From VAZQ01 sp963758945 (GTDB lineage: Bacteria > Pseudomonadota > Alphaproteobacteria > Rhizobiales > Xanthobacteraceae), in NCBI GenBank assembly GCA_963758945.1, contig CAVWXY010000001.1:200922-264921 (forward strand): a DNA stretch of 64,000 nucleotides, in the 5' to 3' direction. The position numbers and the translations under genes were made by a program. Of this stretch, positions 52,200-60,718 are shown piece after piece; the first letter of the stretch is position 1, and each line of letters begins with the position of its first letter. Under the pieces are notes generated by a model. The model saw only the letters and a program-made list of their open reading frames with translations. It was not told the origin of the DNA and did no database searches.

Positions 52200-52466
52200 C
52201 CGGGCGAACCTTCCCAATACGCCCCCGGACGGTAACAATGAAAACGGGGGGATGTTCCGGGCGAGGCTGATGGCGGACGGGGCACGCGCCGCGTCTCGCG
52301 ATCGAGCGAGTCTCCGTCCCGGAAGCATTGTCGATATCGGCGCGCACCCGGTCGTTTCTCCCGGGCGGCATGCCCAACGCTGATGCTTCCGGTTGCCGCC
52401 GGGCGGGGCCTCCGCGCCCGGGAGACGGCCAGAGATGAAGTCGTAGGCAATCATGAGGAGCCAGCG

Positions 52467-52934
52467 ATGCTGGACATGTCTGTTGGAATCGGCGAGCACA
52501 TCCTGCGGGCATCCGTCGTATATGTCTTCTTGTTCGTGCTGTTGAGGTTCGTCGGCAAGAAGCACGTCGGCGAGTTGGCTCCGTTCGATCTTGTCGTTCT
52601 GCTCATCCTCAGCGAGACGGTGCAGAACGCAATGGTGGGAGACGATCAGTCTTTGACCGGAGGCCTGGTCTCGGCCGCCACGCTCATTGCGCTGGCACAG
52701 GCGATGAGCTTCCTCAGCTCGAGGAGCAAGCGGCTCGAGCGCCTCATCGAAGGCACGCCGAAGATTTTGGTCCGTCACGGCCGCCGATGCGCCGATGTGA
52801 TGGCGCAGGAGCAGGTTTCGATATCGGAGCTGACGGAGGCGATGCGCCGGGAAGGCTGCGCCAACATCGCCGACGTGCGTATCGCCTTGCTGGAAAACGA
52901 CGGGACGATCTCGATCATCAGGCGGGCGGCTTGA
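52467..52934 (+). CDS. DUF421 (YetF-like) membrane protein
   Basis: A 155-residue protein of the DUF421/YetF family. Three N-terminal membrane segments (VYVFLFVLLRFVGKKHVGEL, FDLVVLLILSETVQNAMVGD and GGLVSAATLIALAQAM) carry the conserved R-xGK-ELxxFDLVxLxxLSE motif; the C-terminal cytoplasmic domain has the ELTEAMRREGCANIADVRIALLENDGTISII pattern in two steps. Function in Bacillus spore proteins is unclear. GAGGAG precedes the ATG. Confidence 0.9.
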   Translation: MLDMSVGIGEHILRASVVYVFLFVLLRFVGKKHVGELAPFDLVVLLILSETVQNAMVGDDQSLTGGLVSAATLIALAQAMSFLSSRSKRLERLIEGTPKILVRHGRRCADVMAQEQVSISELTEAMRREGCANIADVRIALLENDGTISIIRRAA

Positions 52935-53427
52935 TTGGCTTTCAAGTCCGATCGCGACCACGGCATTTCAGTCTCGGAGGCCGGCGACGCAACTGTCGCC
53001 ATTCGGTCTCGCGGGGGCGCGCCGCCGGCCGATCTGCAATCGCGAACTTCGAGAAAGTCCCCGGTGTGCAGAGGGCCGTGCCCGCACGCGGTCGCTTGTA
53101 TGCTGGGCGGCCAAATCGGCATGGAACCACGTACCCGATCTAGAGTTTGCTCCTCGGTCGAGGCCTCGCTCGCAGCCCTCGCCATCGTCGGCGGTCGGCG
53201 AGGCTTCCTCGGCCGTACACTGAACGAACGGAGCAGGGCACTCCTGGCTCGAATTCCAGAACGGTGATCGCAAGCGATTACGAGCTCGGGCCCGACACCG
53301 CGAAGCTCGAGCGCGCAACCACCATCACGTTGCAGAGCAGCGCATTGATCTGCTCGTCAAACGATGAGATGAGCCCCGCACCGCGAGGGATTGGTCTTTG
53401 CCACTGGCGAGCAGTTGGAGAGTCGAA
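52935..53427. other. Gap without a supported gene
   Basis: I see no convincing gene in 493 bp. A minus-strand frame ending at 53278 is open but looks non-coding. A promoter for the gene at 53428 is expected at the right end. Confidence 0.35.
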
Positions 53428-53757
53428 ATGAGGCTCATTCTCGCCGCCGCAGCCGCACTGGCCCTGTCTATCCCCGCGGTCGCACACAATTCCTGGATCA
53501 GCCGTGGTGCCCACCGCAACGCCGCCGGCGAATGGTGCTGCGGAGAAGGCGACTGCTTCGTGATCCCGAAGGAACAGGTCATGACGACGGGCGAGGGCTA
53601 CGTGATCATCCGCAGTCCGCTGGCGGGGATCGGCCCGCAGATGCACGAGACCGTCCCTTTCAGCGAAGCGCAGCCTTCGCCGGATGGCCAGTTCTGGCGT
53701 TGCAAGCGTCCCGACGGGTCGCGCCGCTGCTTCTTTGCCCCGCCGCCAACCACCTGA
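53428..53757 (+). CDS. Small secreted protein with CCGxGDC motif
   Basis: A 109-residue protein: signal peptide (MRLILAAAAALALSIPAVAH), then NSWISRGAHRNAAGEWCCGE, GDCFVIP, and FWRCKRPDGSRRCFFAPP. The WCCGxxDC motif and second Cys pair occur in many small periplasmic proteins of Bradyrhizobium; function unknown. GGAG precedes ATG 53428. Confidence 0.78.
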   Translation: MRLILAAAAALALSIPAVAHNSWISRGAHRNAAGEWCCGEGDCFVIPKEQVMTTGEGYVIIRSPLAGIGPQMHETVPFSEAQPSPDGQFWRCKRPDGSRRCFFAPPPTT

Positions 53758-53948
53758 AGACATTAGCCGGCGCGCGACCGATAACGGGCTTTCCTCCTCG
53801 ACCGCTCCGGCGGGAAGGCGGGGGCTCGCGGCAATTGGCCCGAAAATGGCCGGCAGGGCTGCGATCACCTCGCCTTATTGGGGAATTATATTGTCATGCT
53901 CGACAGCAATTGGTTCGACCGGGGGTGAGACGCGGTACGGAGGCAGCA

Positions 53949-54143
53949 ATGCAGGAACGGTCCCACTGGTGGCTCGCCACGACCGTCATATTTTTCGGAG
54001 TGGTGCTTCCAGTTATCATCTTCGAGGTTTTCGGCATCGACCCGGATGCGGCGCTGGCATACTTGGTGGCGTGCGCCGTCGCCGCCTCCGCTTATGGCGC
54101 CTTGGTGGCGGTGATCAAGATTGCTCGGCGCGAACGATCATGA
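53949..54143 (+). CDS. Small two-helix membrane protein
   Basis: A 64-residue protein with two membrane helices (WWLATTVIFFGVVLPVIIFEVFG and LAYLVACAVAASAYGALVAVI) and a basic C-terminus. No family known. GGAGGCAGCA stands upstream of the ATG at 53949. Confidence 0.6.
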   Translation: MQERSHWWLATTVIFFGVVLPVIIFEVFGIDPDAALAYLVACAVAASAYGALVAVIKIARRERS

Positions 54144-54317
54144 CCGGCGCTCTCCTGCGTCGCGTCACGCGATCCGGCTGTCGCTGGGTGCTCCTAGGCG
54201 GCCAGTTCGGCAGCGCTCGCGCCAAGCGGGGTTGCGATCAGAAATCTTGATCTGCAGGAACGCGCGTGAGGTGTCCACATTCGCGAAATGCGAGCGGGTC
54301 CTCGACGCTGGCGCGGG

Positions 54318-54575
54318 TCACGGTGCAATTGGCGGAGATGGCGCGGCCGGGGGCTGGGACGCGCGGACCGCGGCCAACGCGCGCTCGCACAGCTCGTTGG
54401 GATCGGTCTCGCCTGATTTCGCCAGGTCGATGATCTTCTTCGCAAGTGTCTGGGTTGCGAAATCGGCATTGTCCGCAAGGCGCAACGCCGCGCGGGCCAT
54501 CTCGAACGCGAGGCCCATCACGCGCATGGTCTCCGGATCGAACCGCTCCCCGTCCAGAAAAGCTGTCATCGGCAT
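54318..54575 (-). CDS. Small conserved helical protein
   Basis: An 85-residue protein: FLDGERFDPETMRVMGLAFE, ARAALRLADNADFATQTLAK and a C-terminal Pro-rich tail. The pattern F-DPE(T)xxxMxxAFExAxxAL is common in rhizobial small proteins of unknown function. Cytoplasmic and helical. Confidence 0.72.
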   Translation of the reverse strand: MPMTAFLDGERFDPETMRVMGLAFEMARAALRLADNADFATQTLAKKIIDLAKSGETDPNELCERALAAVRASQPPAAPSPPIAP

Positions 54576-54792
54576 GGCGCTCGCCCCATCGTTCCCAGGG
54601 GGAGCGCGACCGGTCTCTCAGCCACCGACGTCCTGATTTGACGTGATCGGTGATGGCACGAGCGTGCGCCTGAAAGCGATCCATTGCCAGTGCCATGTGA
54701 GCGCACGGGCGCGGCCGCAGATCAAGACTGCTCGCGCAGCCCGCCTCCCGCCGCGCGCCTTCTCCGGCGTCGGCGCGCGACCCGGCGGATCG

Positions 54793-54972
54793 CTACCCGT
54801 CGTCGTCCGCGCCGAGGACCCTGCCGGTCGAAGGGTTCACGAGGTGAACCTGGCGACAGGCCGTGCAGGTCACGGTCTCGTAGGCGTCGCCGCCGTCCGC
54901 CGATGGATCGTCGGCGGTCCATCCCTGGACGGGGAGTCCCAGCTTCGGGCAGCGGTAAACGAAGGTCGCCAT
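54793..54972 (-). CDS. Small zinc-ribbon-like protein (59 residues)
   Basis: MATFVYRCPKLGLPVQGWTA, then a linker and VTCTACRQVHLVNPSTGRVL and an acidic end. The single Cys at the N-terminus plus CxAC, with HxVNPxTGxVLG, matches small proteins common in Bradyrhizobium (YRCP...VxCxxCxxxHxVNPxTG). A metal site is possible though one Cys of the usual four is absent. Weak ribosome site. Confidence 0.65.
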   Translation of the reverse strand: MATFVYRCPKLGLPVQGWTADDPSADGGDAYETVTCTACRQVHLVNPSTGRVLGADDDG

Positions 54973-55391
54973 GCCATATCATCGATGATGTTCGAGCGTC
55001 GATGTCCTTGCGTTACATCAAAAAAGGACCGCCGGTAGGATTTGTCCCCTGCGCGCGCGGACGGGACGGTTCAGGCCGCCTCGGCCGCCGTGGATCGCCG
55101 GACATGGTCCGCTTGCTGCGGGGCGAAGAGGCCGCCGAATTGCGGCGGCCTCATCGGCTCGCGTCAGCGGGTGGCGTAATATCTCCAGGCCCACAGGACC
55201 AGGAGCGCCACCGTCAGCGCCACGCCGACCATTTCGATGTCCGACAGGGTCCTCCATTCGGCTGAACGAATGGATCCGCCGCTGCCGCGGTCGTCTTGTC
55301 ATTGCGCTGGATCAAAATCGGCCGAGTAATAACGGCAGGGGCGGCATGGGGCCGCCCGTGCCCTTGTGGCGAGTTCGCTTCGTGTACCGGT
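54973..55391. other. Gap; at most a very short membrane peptide
   Basis: A 22-codon minus-strand frame (MVGVALTVALLVLWAWRYYA) near 55168-55236 could be a tiny membrane peptide, but it has no clear ribosome site. Otherwise nothing is seen. Confidence 0.3.
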
Positions 55392-56741
55392 TCACTTCTT
55401 ATGGGGCTGACCGCCACCGGGGCCGCCGCGGCCCTCGGTCGCCGGCGGCTGCTTGTGCTGCGGAGCAGCACGGCCCTGGATTGCTGGGGCCTGCTGGTGC
55501 TGTGGAGCACCGCGTCCCTCGGTTACCGGGGCTTGCTTGTGCCGCGGAGCACCGCGGCCTTGGATTGCCGGGGCCTGCTTGTGCTGCGGAGCAGCGCGGC
55601 CTTCGGTTGCCGGCTGCTGGGCCGGCTTTGGAGCGGCGTGGCCCTCGATCGCCGGCTGCTGCTTGCCATGGCCCCGCGGGCCTTGCTGCCCCTGCGGCTG
55701 ACGCGGCTGCTCTCCGGCACGTCCCTGTGTCTGGTGCTCTTGCGGCTCTTGCTGCAGCTGTTGCACAGCCCCGCGACCTTGTTGCTCCTGCTGCCGTCGA
55801 CCTTGGCCGGTGGTCGGTTGAGGCGCCTCGCCGCGCGCGGCACGTGGTGGGTTGTCGCCCAGGCGTCCTTGCTGGCCGGCCGCGAGCGGCTGCGGCGGCT
55901 GCACGCGATCGGTCGGGCGGATCACGTTCTGCGTTTGCCGTACCGTCACCCGCGCGCGCATGTTTCTGCCGCGCAGATCCTGTGCACGCACTTCCAACGC
56001 GCCGGGAATTTTTGCCGTGCCCGCGAGCACGACCGGTCGTATCTCATAGTCGCGCAACGGCCGCCTGCTGACCGCGGCGATGATGCCTGGCGAAATTCCC
56101 GGATTGACCGCGAAGCGTGGTCCGCGATCGCGGATCAGCACCGTCCGGTTCACGATCACGGTCTGGCCGATGAAGGCGCTGTATTGCCGCGCTGGAAGGG
56201 TGACGGAAACGACGCGCGGCGCGATGAAGTCCCGTCCGCGCACGAAGACCCAAACGGTTGGCTCGTCCGCATACTCGACCACAATATCGTCGGGCGGCAA
56301 CGCCGCCCATCCGACATAGTCGGCGCCTCGCCGCCACTGCACCCAGGCGGGGCTCCACGCGTCGCCCGGCACCCAGACCCAGCCGATGTCGCGGTCGAAA
56401 ACCCAGCGGCCGTAGTGATAGGCCACCCAACCCCAATCGGCCTCCGAGTCGTCGGAAATCCAGTACCAGCCCCACTGCTCGGTGTGCACCCAGTGCCCGG
56501 CGGTGTAGGGGCGCCAGTCGCGACTGCGGTTGGCTGGTGTCCAGACCTCCCCCCAGCGTGCGTGCCGCTGCCACCGGCCGTAAGGTTCGAGGGCAGTATG
56601 GAACTCGACCGAAACCGCTGCTCGCGCCTGCGAAGGCGCAAGCTCATTCGGGAAGATCGGGGCGGCTGCGAACAAGATGACGGCAAGCATGGCGCCCAAG
56701 CCGCGGACGCAAATGCGAACGGTTGATGCATGCAAGCTCAT
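55392..56741 (-). CDS. DUF6600-type exported protein with Gln/Pro-rich repeat tail
   Basis: A 449-residue protein. A signal peptide (VRGLGAMLAVILFAAAPIF) leads to a Trp/Tyr-rich DUF6600-like region (YGRWQRHARWGEVWTP, GHWVHTEQWGWYW, DIGWVWVPGDAWSPAWVQWR), then a beta-rich part, and from about residue 290 a low-complexity Gln/Pro/Arg/Gly tail with a 14-residue repeat. Probably secreted or in the cell envelope. Start at 56741 (MSLHASTVR); a short extension to 56822 is possible. Function unknown. Confidence 0.82.
   Translation of the reverse strand: MSLHASTVRICVRGLGAMLAVILFAAAPIFPNELAPSQARAAVSVEFHTALEPYGRWQRHARWGEVWTPANRSRDWRPYTAGHWVHTEQWGWYWISDDSEADWGWVAYHYGRWVFDRDIGWVWVPGDAWSPAWVQWRRGADYVGWAALPPDDIVVEYADEPTVWVFVRGRDFIAPRVVSVTLPARQYSAFIGQTVIVNRTVLIRDRGPRFAVNPGISPGIIAAVSRRPLRDYEIRPVVLAGTAKIPGALEVRAQDLRGRNMRARVTVRQTQNVIRPTDRVQPPQPLAAGQQGRLGDNPPRAARGEAPQPTTGQGRRQQEQQGRGAVQQLQQEPQEHQTQGRAGEQPRQPQGQQGPRGHGKQQPAIEGHAAPKPAQQPATEGRAAPQHKQAPAIQGRGAPRHKQAPVTEGRGAPQHQQAPAIQGRAAPQHKQPPATEGRGGPGGGQPHKK
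55449..55658 (-). repeat. 42-bp tandem repeat coding for a 14-residue unit
   Basis: Within the 3' end of the DUF6600 gene about five units of the type APAIQGRGAPRHKQ follow one another, alternating I-Q and T-E versions. The higher-order alternation suggests duplication of a two-unit block. Length changes between strains are likely. Confidence 0.8.
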
Positions 56742-57114
56742 GGCGTCCCATCCTGGATTGCTCCCTCCCGCGTTGCCCGGTTTCTTGTGAATTGCCCGGT
56801 TTTTGCATTCCTCGAACAACAATGATCAAGCGCTCCGCTGGGTTCCGCGCAGCGCTGCGGAGGGATGCAGGTGCCTTCAAAACCCGGGTGCAGGCGGATT
56901 TGATTCCCGTCCCCGGTGAAATGGATGCAACGCGCCCGTGGTTCCGCGTGCAGCGGAAAGCGCCGCCTTCTGAGGTTGCACCGCAATCGTCAATTCGGAG
57001 CGCTACGACCGCTCATTGGGTGCGATATGACCGCACCCCCGCTCGCAGTACGAGGAACCTACCGGTGCCCCGAGCGTTTTTCCAGAATCTCGCCGTCCTT
57101 TGCGAGGAGCTTTC
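56742..57114. promoter_or_regulatory. Divergent intergenic region
   Basis: The 373 bp lie between the DUF6600 gene and a small lipoprotein-like gene read the other way, so both promoters should be here. I see no recognisable box. No other gene is supported. Confidence 0.35.
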
Positions 57115-57441
57115 ATGCGACCGGGCCGAGCTGTTCTTGCCGCTGCCATTTTTCTCGGTTGCGCGGGGGCGCAGGCCACTGGAGCGCCGCTGATCCCCAA
57201 CCTGTCAGGCGCTGCTCTACAATCGAACAGCGATATCGAACCTGCTCGGTGGCGTCTCCACTTCTATCGGGGCCATTTTTGGAGCGCGCGGCGCGGGCCG
57301 GATCGCGACGACCCTGGCCGCGATGGCGCAGATCGCTTCGAGCTCAGTGTCAACGGTGCAAATCGTCTCCTTGCTCCCGGGGTTGCCCGGCCCGACCCTC
57401 GCCGTCGTCGTGGATGGGTAGACCCGCCTCCCGCTCAATAG
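57115..57441 (+). CDS. Small lipoprotein-like protein, uncertain
   Basis: From ATG 57115, with GAGGAG five bases upstream, a 108-residue frame begins MRPGRAVLAAAIFLGCAGAQ, which is a good lipoprotein signal (lipobox FLGC). The rest is Arg/Asp-rich and does not look like a known domain; a frameshift in the second half is possible. Ten bases before the penicillin-binding protein gene. Confidence 0.5.
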   Translation: MRPGRAVLAAAIFLGCAGAQATGAPLIPNLSGAALQSNSDIEPARWRLHFYRGHFWSARRGPDRDDPGRDGADRFELSVNGANRLLAPGVARPDPRRRRGWVDPPPAQ

Positions 57442-57451
57442 AGGCAGATCG

Positions 57452-59947
57452 ATGAGCACGGCATCTCGGTTCGGATCGAAATCCGAGCATGATTGGCTCA
57501 TGGTCGGTTCGACGGATCATGATGCCTCACGGCATGATGGCGGGTCGGCGCCTGGCGGGTTGGGGCGGACTTGGATCGAGCTCGCGCGGGCGTCGCTGCA
57601 GGTAGTCTGCGGGCATTCCGTCGACGTCCTTCGGCACGCCCGTGCCAGGACGAGGGAGACGGCTTCCGTTCTGCTGCAGAAAGCTCGGAAGCTATCTCTC
57701 GCAAATCCCTCTTTGGCTGCGCTTGGGATCCGTCTCGATCGCTCTCGCACCGGCGATCAAATTCATGCCGGCTGGCGCCGGGCGCGAGCGCGCCGCTGGC
57801 GGCTTGCGCATCCGGTGGCGGCCGTGATCGCGCTGGTCTTCATCCTACCCCTCGGATATCTCGGCTACTGCGTTGCCACCTTGCCGCTGGATGGAGGGCT
57901 GGAGATCGAACCCACGCCCAGCGCCCTCGTCGTCGAAGCGGATGGCGGACAAGTCTTCGCCACGCGCGGCGTGTTCAAGGGCGACAAGCTGTCGGCGGAA
58001 GACGTGCCGGCCAACCTTGCCCACGCTATCGTCGCGATCGAAGACCGTCACTTTTATGAGCACGGAGGCTTTTATCTGCCGTCCCTGCTGCGTGCGGCGT
58101 TTCGCAACTTTCTTGCAGGGGCTGCGCGTGAAGGCGGAAGCACGATCACCCAGCAGCTTGCTCGCATGACGTACCTGTCCCAGGAGCGCACGATCAAGCG
58201 CAAGGTTCAGGAAGCGATCTTGACGCTCTGGCTCGAGCACCACCTGGCGAAGCAAGAGATTCTCACGCGCTATTTGAATACCGCTTATTTCGGTGCAGGC
58301 GTCTATGGAGCGGATGCGGCGGCGAAGCGCTACTTCGGCAAGACCGCGAAGCAACTTTCGCTGAGCGAAGCGGCGATGCTCGCTGGCCTTGTGCGGGCGC
58401 CCTCGAAGCTTGCGCCGCATCGCAATCTCGACGGCGCGCGGCAGCGCGCAGCTCTGGTGCTCGATGCGATGGTGGAGACCGGCGCCATTTCGCAGCAGCA
58501 GGCGGATGACGCGCGCGGGCAGCCGGCTGCGTTGCGGGTCCCTCCCGAGAATCCCCCGGGCACGAATTATTTCGTCGACACCCTCAACGGCGACGTGAAG
58601 CGTCTCATCGGCTCCGTATCCGCGGACCTGACCCTGCGCACCACCCTCGATCTCGATCTGCAGAGCATTGCCGAGAGCGTCGTCGCGCGTCGGCTGAAAG
58701 CGGAAGGTCGGGCCAAGAAGGTCGGTCAAGCTGCCCTCGTCGCGATGGCTCCCGACGGGGCTATTCTCGCGATGGTGGGAGGCCGCGACTACGACGAAAG
58801 TCAGTTCAACCGGGTCACACAGGCCAAGCGGCAGCCTGGCTCGCTGTTCAAGGTCTTTGTCTATCTTGCGGCCTTCCAGAGGGGGCTCAGCCCGCACATG
58901 ACGATGGTCGATCGGCCGGTTCAGATCGGCGAGTGGGAGCCGGAAAACTACGGAGGCCGCTTCCGCGGCCAAGTCACGCTGCGTGCGGCCTTTGCGCACT
59001 CGATCAACTCGGTTGCAGTTCAGCTGGCCGATGCCGTCGGTATCCCGGCCGTCATCGACGTGGCGCGGAAGCTGGGCGTGCAATCCGAGTTGCCTGCGGT
59101 GCCGAGTTTGGCCCTCGGTTCGGGCGAGGTCACTTTGCTGGAGATGACGCGCGCATTTGCGGCCATCGCGGCCAATGCGGAAAGCGTCGAGCCGTACGCC
59201 GTCCGTGCCATTCGCAGCGGCGATCAGGTCCTTTTCGCGCGACCGAGCGCGCCGCAGCAACCGGCGGCCGATTCGCAAGCGCGAGCCGCGATCCGTGATC
59301 TTCTCGCGAGCGTTGTTCGTGAAGGCACCGGCAGGGCGGCGCGGATGAGCGTTCCGACTGCCGGAAAGACGGGAACGACGCAGCACAACAAGGACGCATG
59401 GTTCATCGGATTCACGCCCGACATGGTCGTGGGCGTCTGGGTCGGCAACGACGACAACAGCCCCACCAGGAACGTAACCGGTGGCGATCTGCCGGCTCGC
59501 ATTTGGACCGAGTTCGTCACGCAATCCATTCGCGCGCGGACAAAGGTCGCGCGCGTTCAAATGATGGCGCTCGCCGCGACCGAAGGCACCGATGGGAAGT
59601 CGTCGCCGGATGTCGCTGCCATTCGCGGCGTGCCCGTGGTGAAGAATACCGCAACGCTCGAGGTTCGGGGGCGCATGGTTCGCTTGTACGGGGTGGAAGG
59701 CGTGCGTGGTCGCGCCGCGCGCGATTTCAGGCGCTATCTCGGACGGCGCGAGGTCGTTTGCGAGTTGGCCGGCAGTGGTGACGCGTACCGATGTCGTGTC
59801 GATGATCAGGACGTCTCGCGCGTGGTGCTGTTCAACGGCGGCGGACGGGCCGCGCCAGATGCGCCGGCGGAGCTGCGGGCGCTGGAGCAGCAGGCGCGCT
59901 CGATGCGCGTCGGCATCTGGCGCGGCAGGGACGACGACGATGATTAG
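57452..59947 (+). CDS. Bifunctional penicillin-binding protein 1 with SNase-like tail
   Basis: An 831-residue peptidoglycan synthase. A basic N-terminal region of about 115 residues precedes one membrane anchor (VAAVIALVFILPLGYLGYC). The GT51 domain has the catalytic Glu in AIEDRHFYEHGG (about 197) and GGSTITQQLARM. The transpeptidase domain has SxxK in QPGSLFKV (about 464), SxN in HSINSVA (about 516) and KTGTT (about 638). From about residue 730 the tail (GRMVRLYGVEGVRGRAARDF, RREVVCELAG, EQQARSMRVGIWRG) has the pattern of a staphylococcal-nuclease-like OB fold without its catalytic Asp/Glu set. Cell-wall enzyme of the periplasm. Confidence 0.92.
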   Translation: MSTASRFGSKSEHDWLMVGSTDHDASRHDGGSAPGGLGRTWIELARASLQVVCGHSVDVLRHARARTRETASVLLQKARKLSLANPSLAALGIRLDRSRTGDQIHAGWRRARARRWRLAHPVAAVIALVFILPLGYLGYCVATLPLDGGLEIEPTPSALVVEADGGQVFATRGVFKGDKLSAEDVPANLAHAIVAIEDRHFYEHGGFYLPSLLRAAFRNFLAGAAREGGSTITQQLARMTYLSQERTIKRKVQEAILTLWLEHHLAKQEILTRYLNTAYFGAGVYGADAAAKRYFGKTAKQLSLSEAAMLAGLVRAPSKLAPHRNLDGARQRAALVLDAMVETGAISQQQADDARGQPAALRVPPENPPGTNYFVDTLNGDVKRLIGSVSADLTLRTTLDLDLQSIAESVVARRLKAEGRAKKVGQAALVAMAPDGAILAMVGGRDYDESQFNRVTQAKRQPGSLFKVFVYLAAFQRGLSPHMTMVDRPVQIGEWEPENYGGRFRGQVTLRAAFAHSINSVAVQLADAVGIPAVIDVARKLGVQSELPAVPSLALGSGEVTLLEMTRAFAAIAANAESVEPYAVRAIRSGDQVLFARPSAPQQPAADSQARAAIRDLLASVVREGTGRAARMSVPTAGKTGTTQHNKDAWFIGFTPDMVVGVWVGNDDNSPTRNVTGGDLPARIWTEFVTQSIRARTKVARVQMMALAATEGTDGKSSPDVAAIRGVPVVKNTATLEVRGRMVRLYGVEGVRGRAARDFRRYLGRREVVCELAGSGDAYRCRVDDQDVSRVVLFNGGGRAAPDAPAELRALEQQARSMRVGIWRGRDDDDD

Positions 59948-60200
59948 AGCATTTTCCGCCTGTCTTGACCCGGGGCGTCATTGCCGGGCGGGCGCGATCG
60001 ACCGGCGACACGGGGCAAGCGGCGGAGTAACTCGGAAAAACTCTCGCAGGGATTGCTGAACAACCATTCATAAAAAATTTTGACGATTGGTCGTGCTGCA
60101 TGACGAAGCCGTTGCAACGTTTTCGGTGATCCTTTGTTTTCTTCGTGAAGGACGCAATCGGGAACGGAATTTGTTTTGGTCGGCGTCCAGGGAGGTTTCG

Positions 60201-60494
60201 ATGAAAACGCTCACATGCGCGGTGCTTGCGGCCGGTCTGGTCGTGGGCATCATCGGCACCGCGTCGGCGCAGTATTATGGCCCGGGATACGGCGCCTATC
60301 CGCAATATCGCGATTATCCCCGATACCGCGACTACGACGGCCCGCGGCCTTACCGGCGTGAGCCCTACTATGGCGAGCGCAGATCCCTCGGGCCACAGGG
60401 TTTTTATCGGCCAGGCCGATACCGAACCTGGAACGGTTGCCAACCGGGCTGGACGGTCCAGGACGGTCTCTGCAAACCGTATCGGGGATATTAG
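60201..60494 (+). CDS. Small secreted Tyr/Arg-rich protein
   Basis: A 97-residue protein: signal peptide (MKTLTCAVLAAGLVVGIIGT, to ASAQ), then YYGPGYGAYPQYRDYPRYRD and a C-terminal RTWNGCQPGWTVQDGLCKPY with two Cys. Proteins of this kind are frequent in Bradyrhizobium; function unknown. GGGAGG precedes the ATG at 60201. The 253 bp upstream contain no gene. Confidence 0.78.
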   Translation: MKTLTCAVLAAGLVVGIIGTASAQYYGPGYGAYPQYRDYPRYRDYDGPRPYRREPYYGERRSLGPQGFYRPGRYRTWNGCQPGWTVQDGLCKPYRGY

Positions 60495-60718
60495 GCCCCC
60501 CGAGGAGAGCCGCTCTGGTCGGGGCGGCGGACGCCAGGAGCCGCGAGCCGAACCGAAGGCTCGGTCGCAAAGCCTTGAATGGCTGAGAGGGCTCGCCCGA
60601 ATGCCAGCCACGAGCCGTGCGCCAGGTGATTCGCCGCTCGCGGCCTCGGCGGCCCTGACGACAGGGCGTCACCTCGAAGGCCTCGGGCTGCGGAGCGAGA
60701 CATACTCACCGGATCGGT

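Noticed and set aside
57845..59560. 571-codon minus-strand open frame across the penicillin-binding protein gene
   Set aside because: Antisense shadow; the plus-strand protein has all catalytic motifs.
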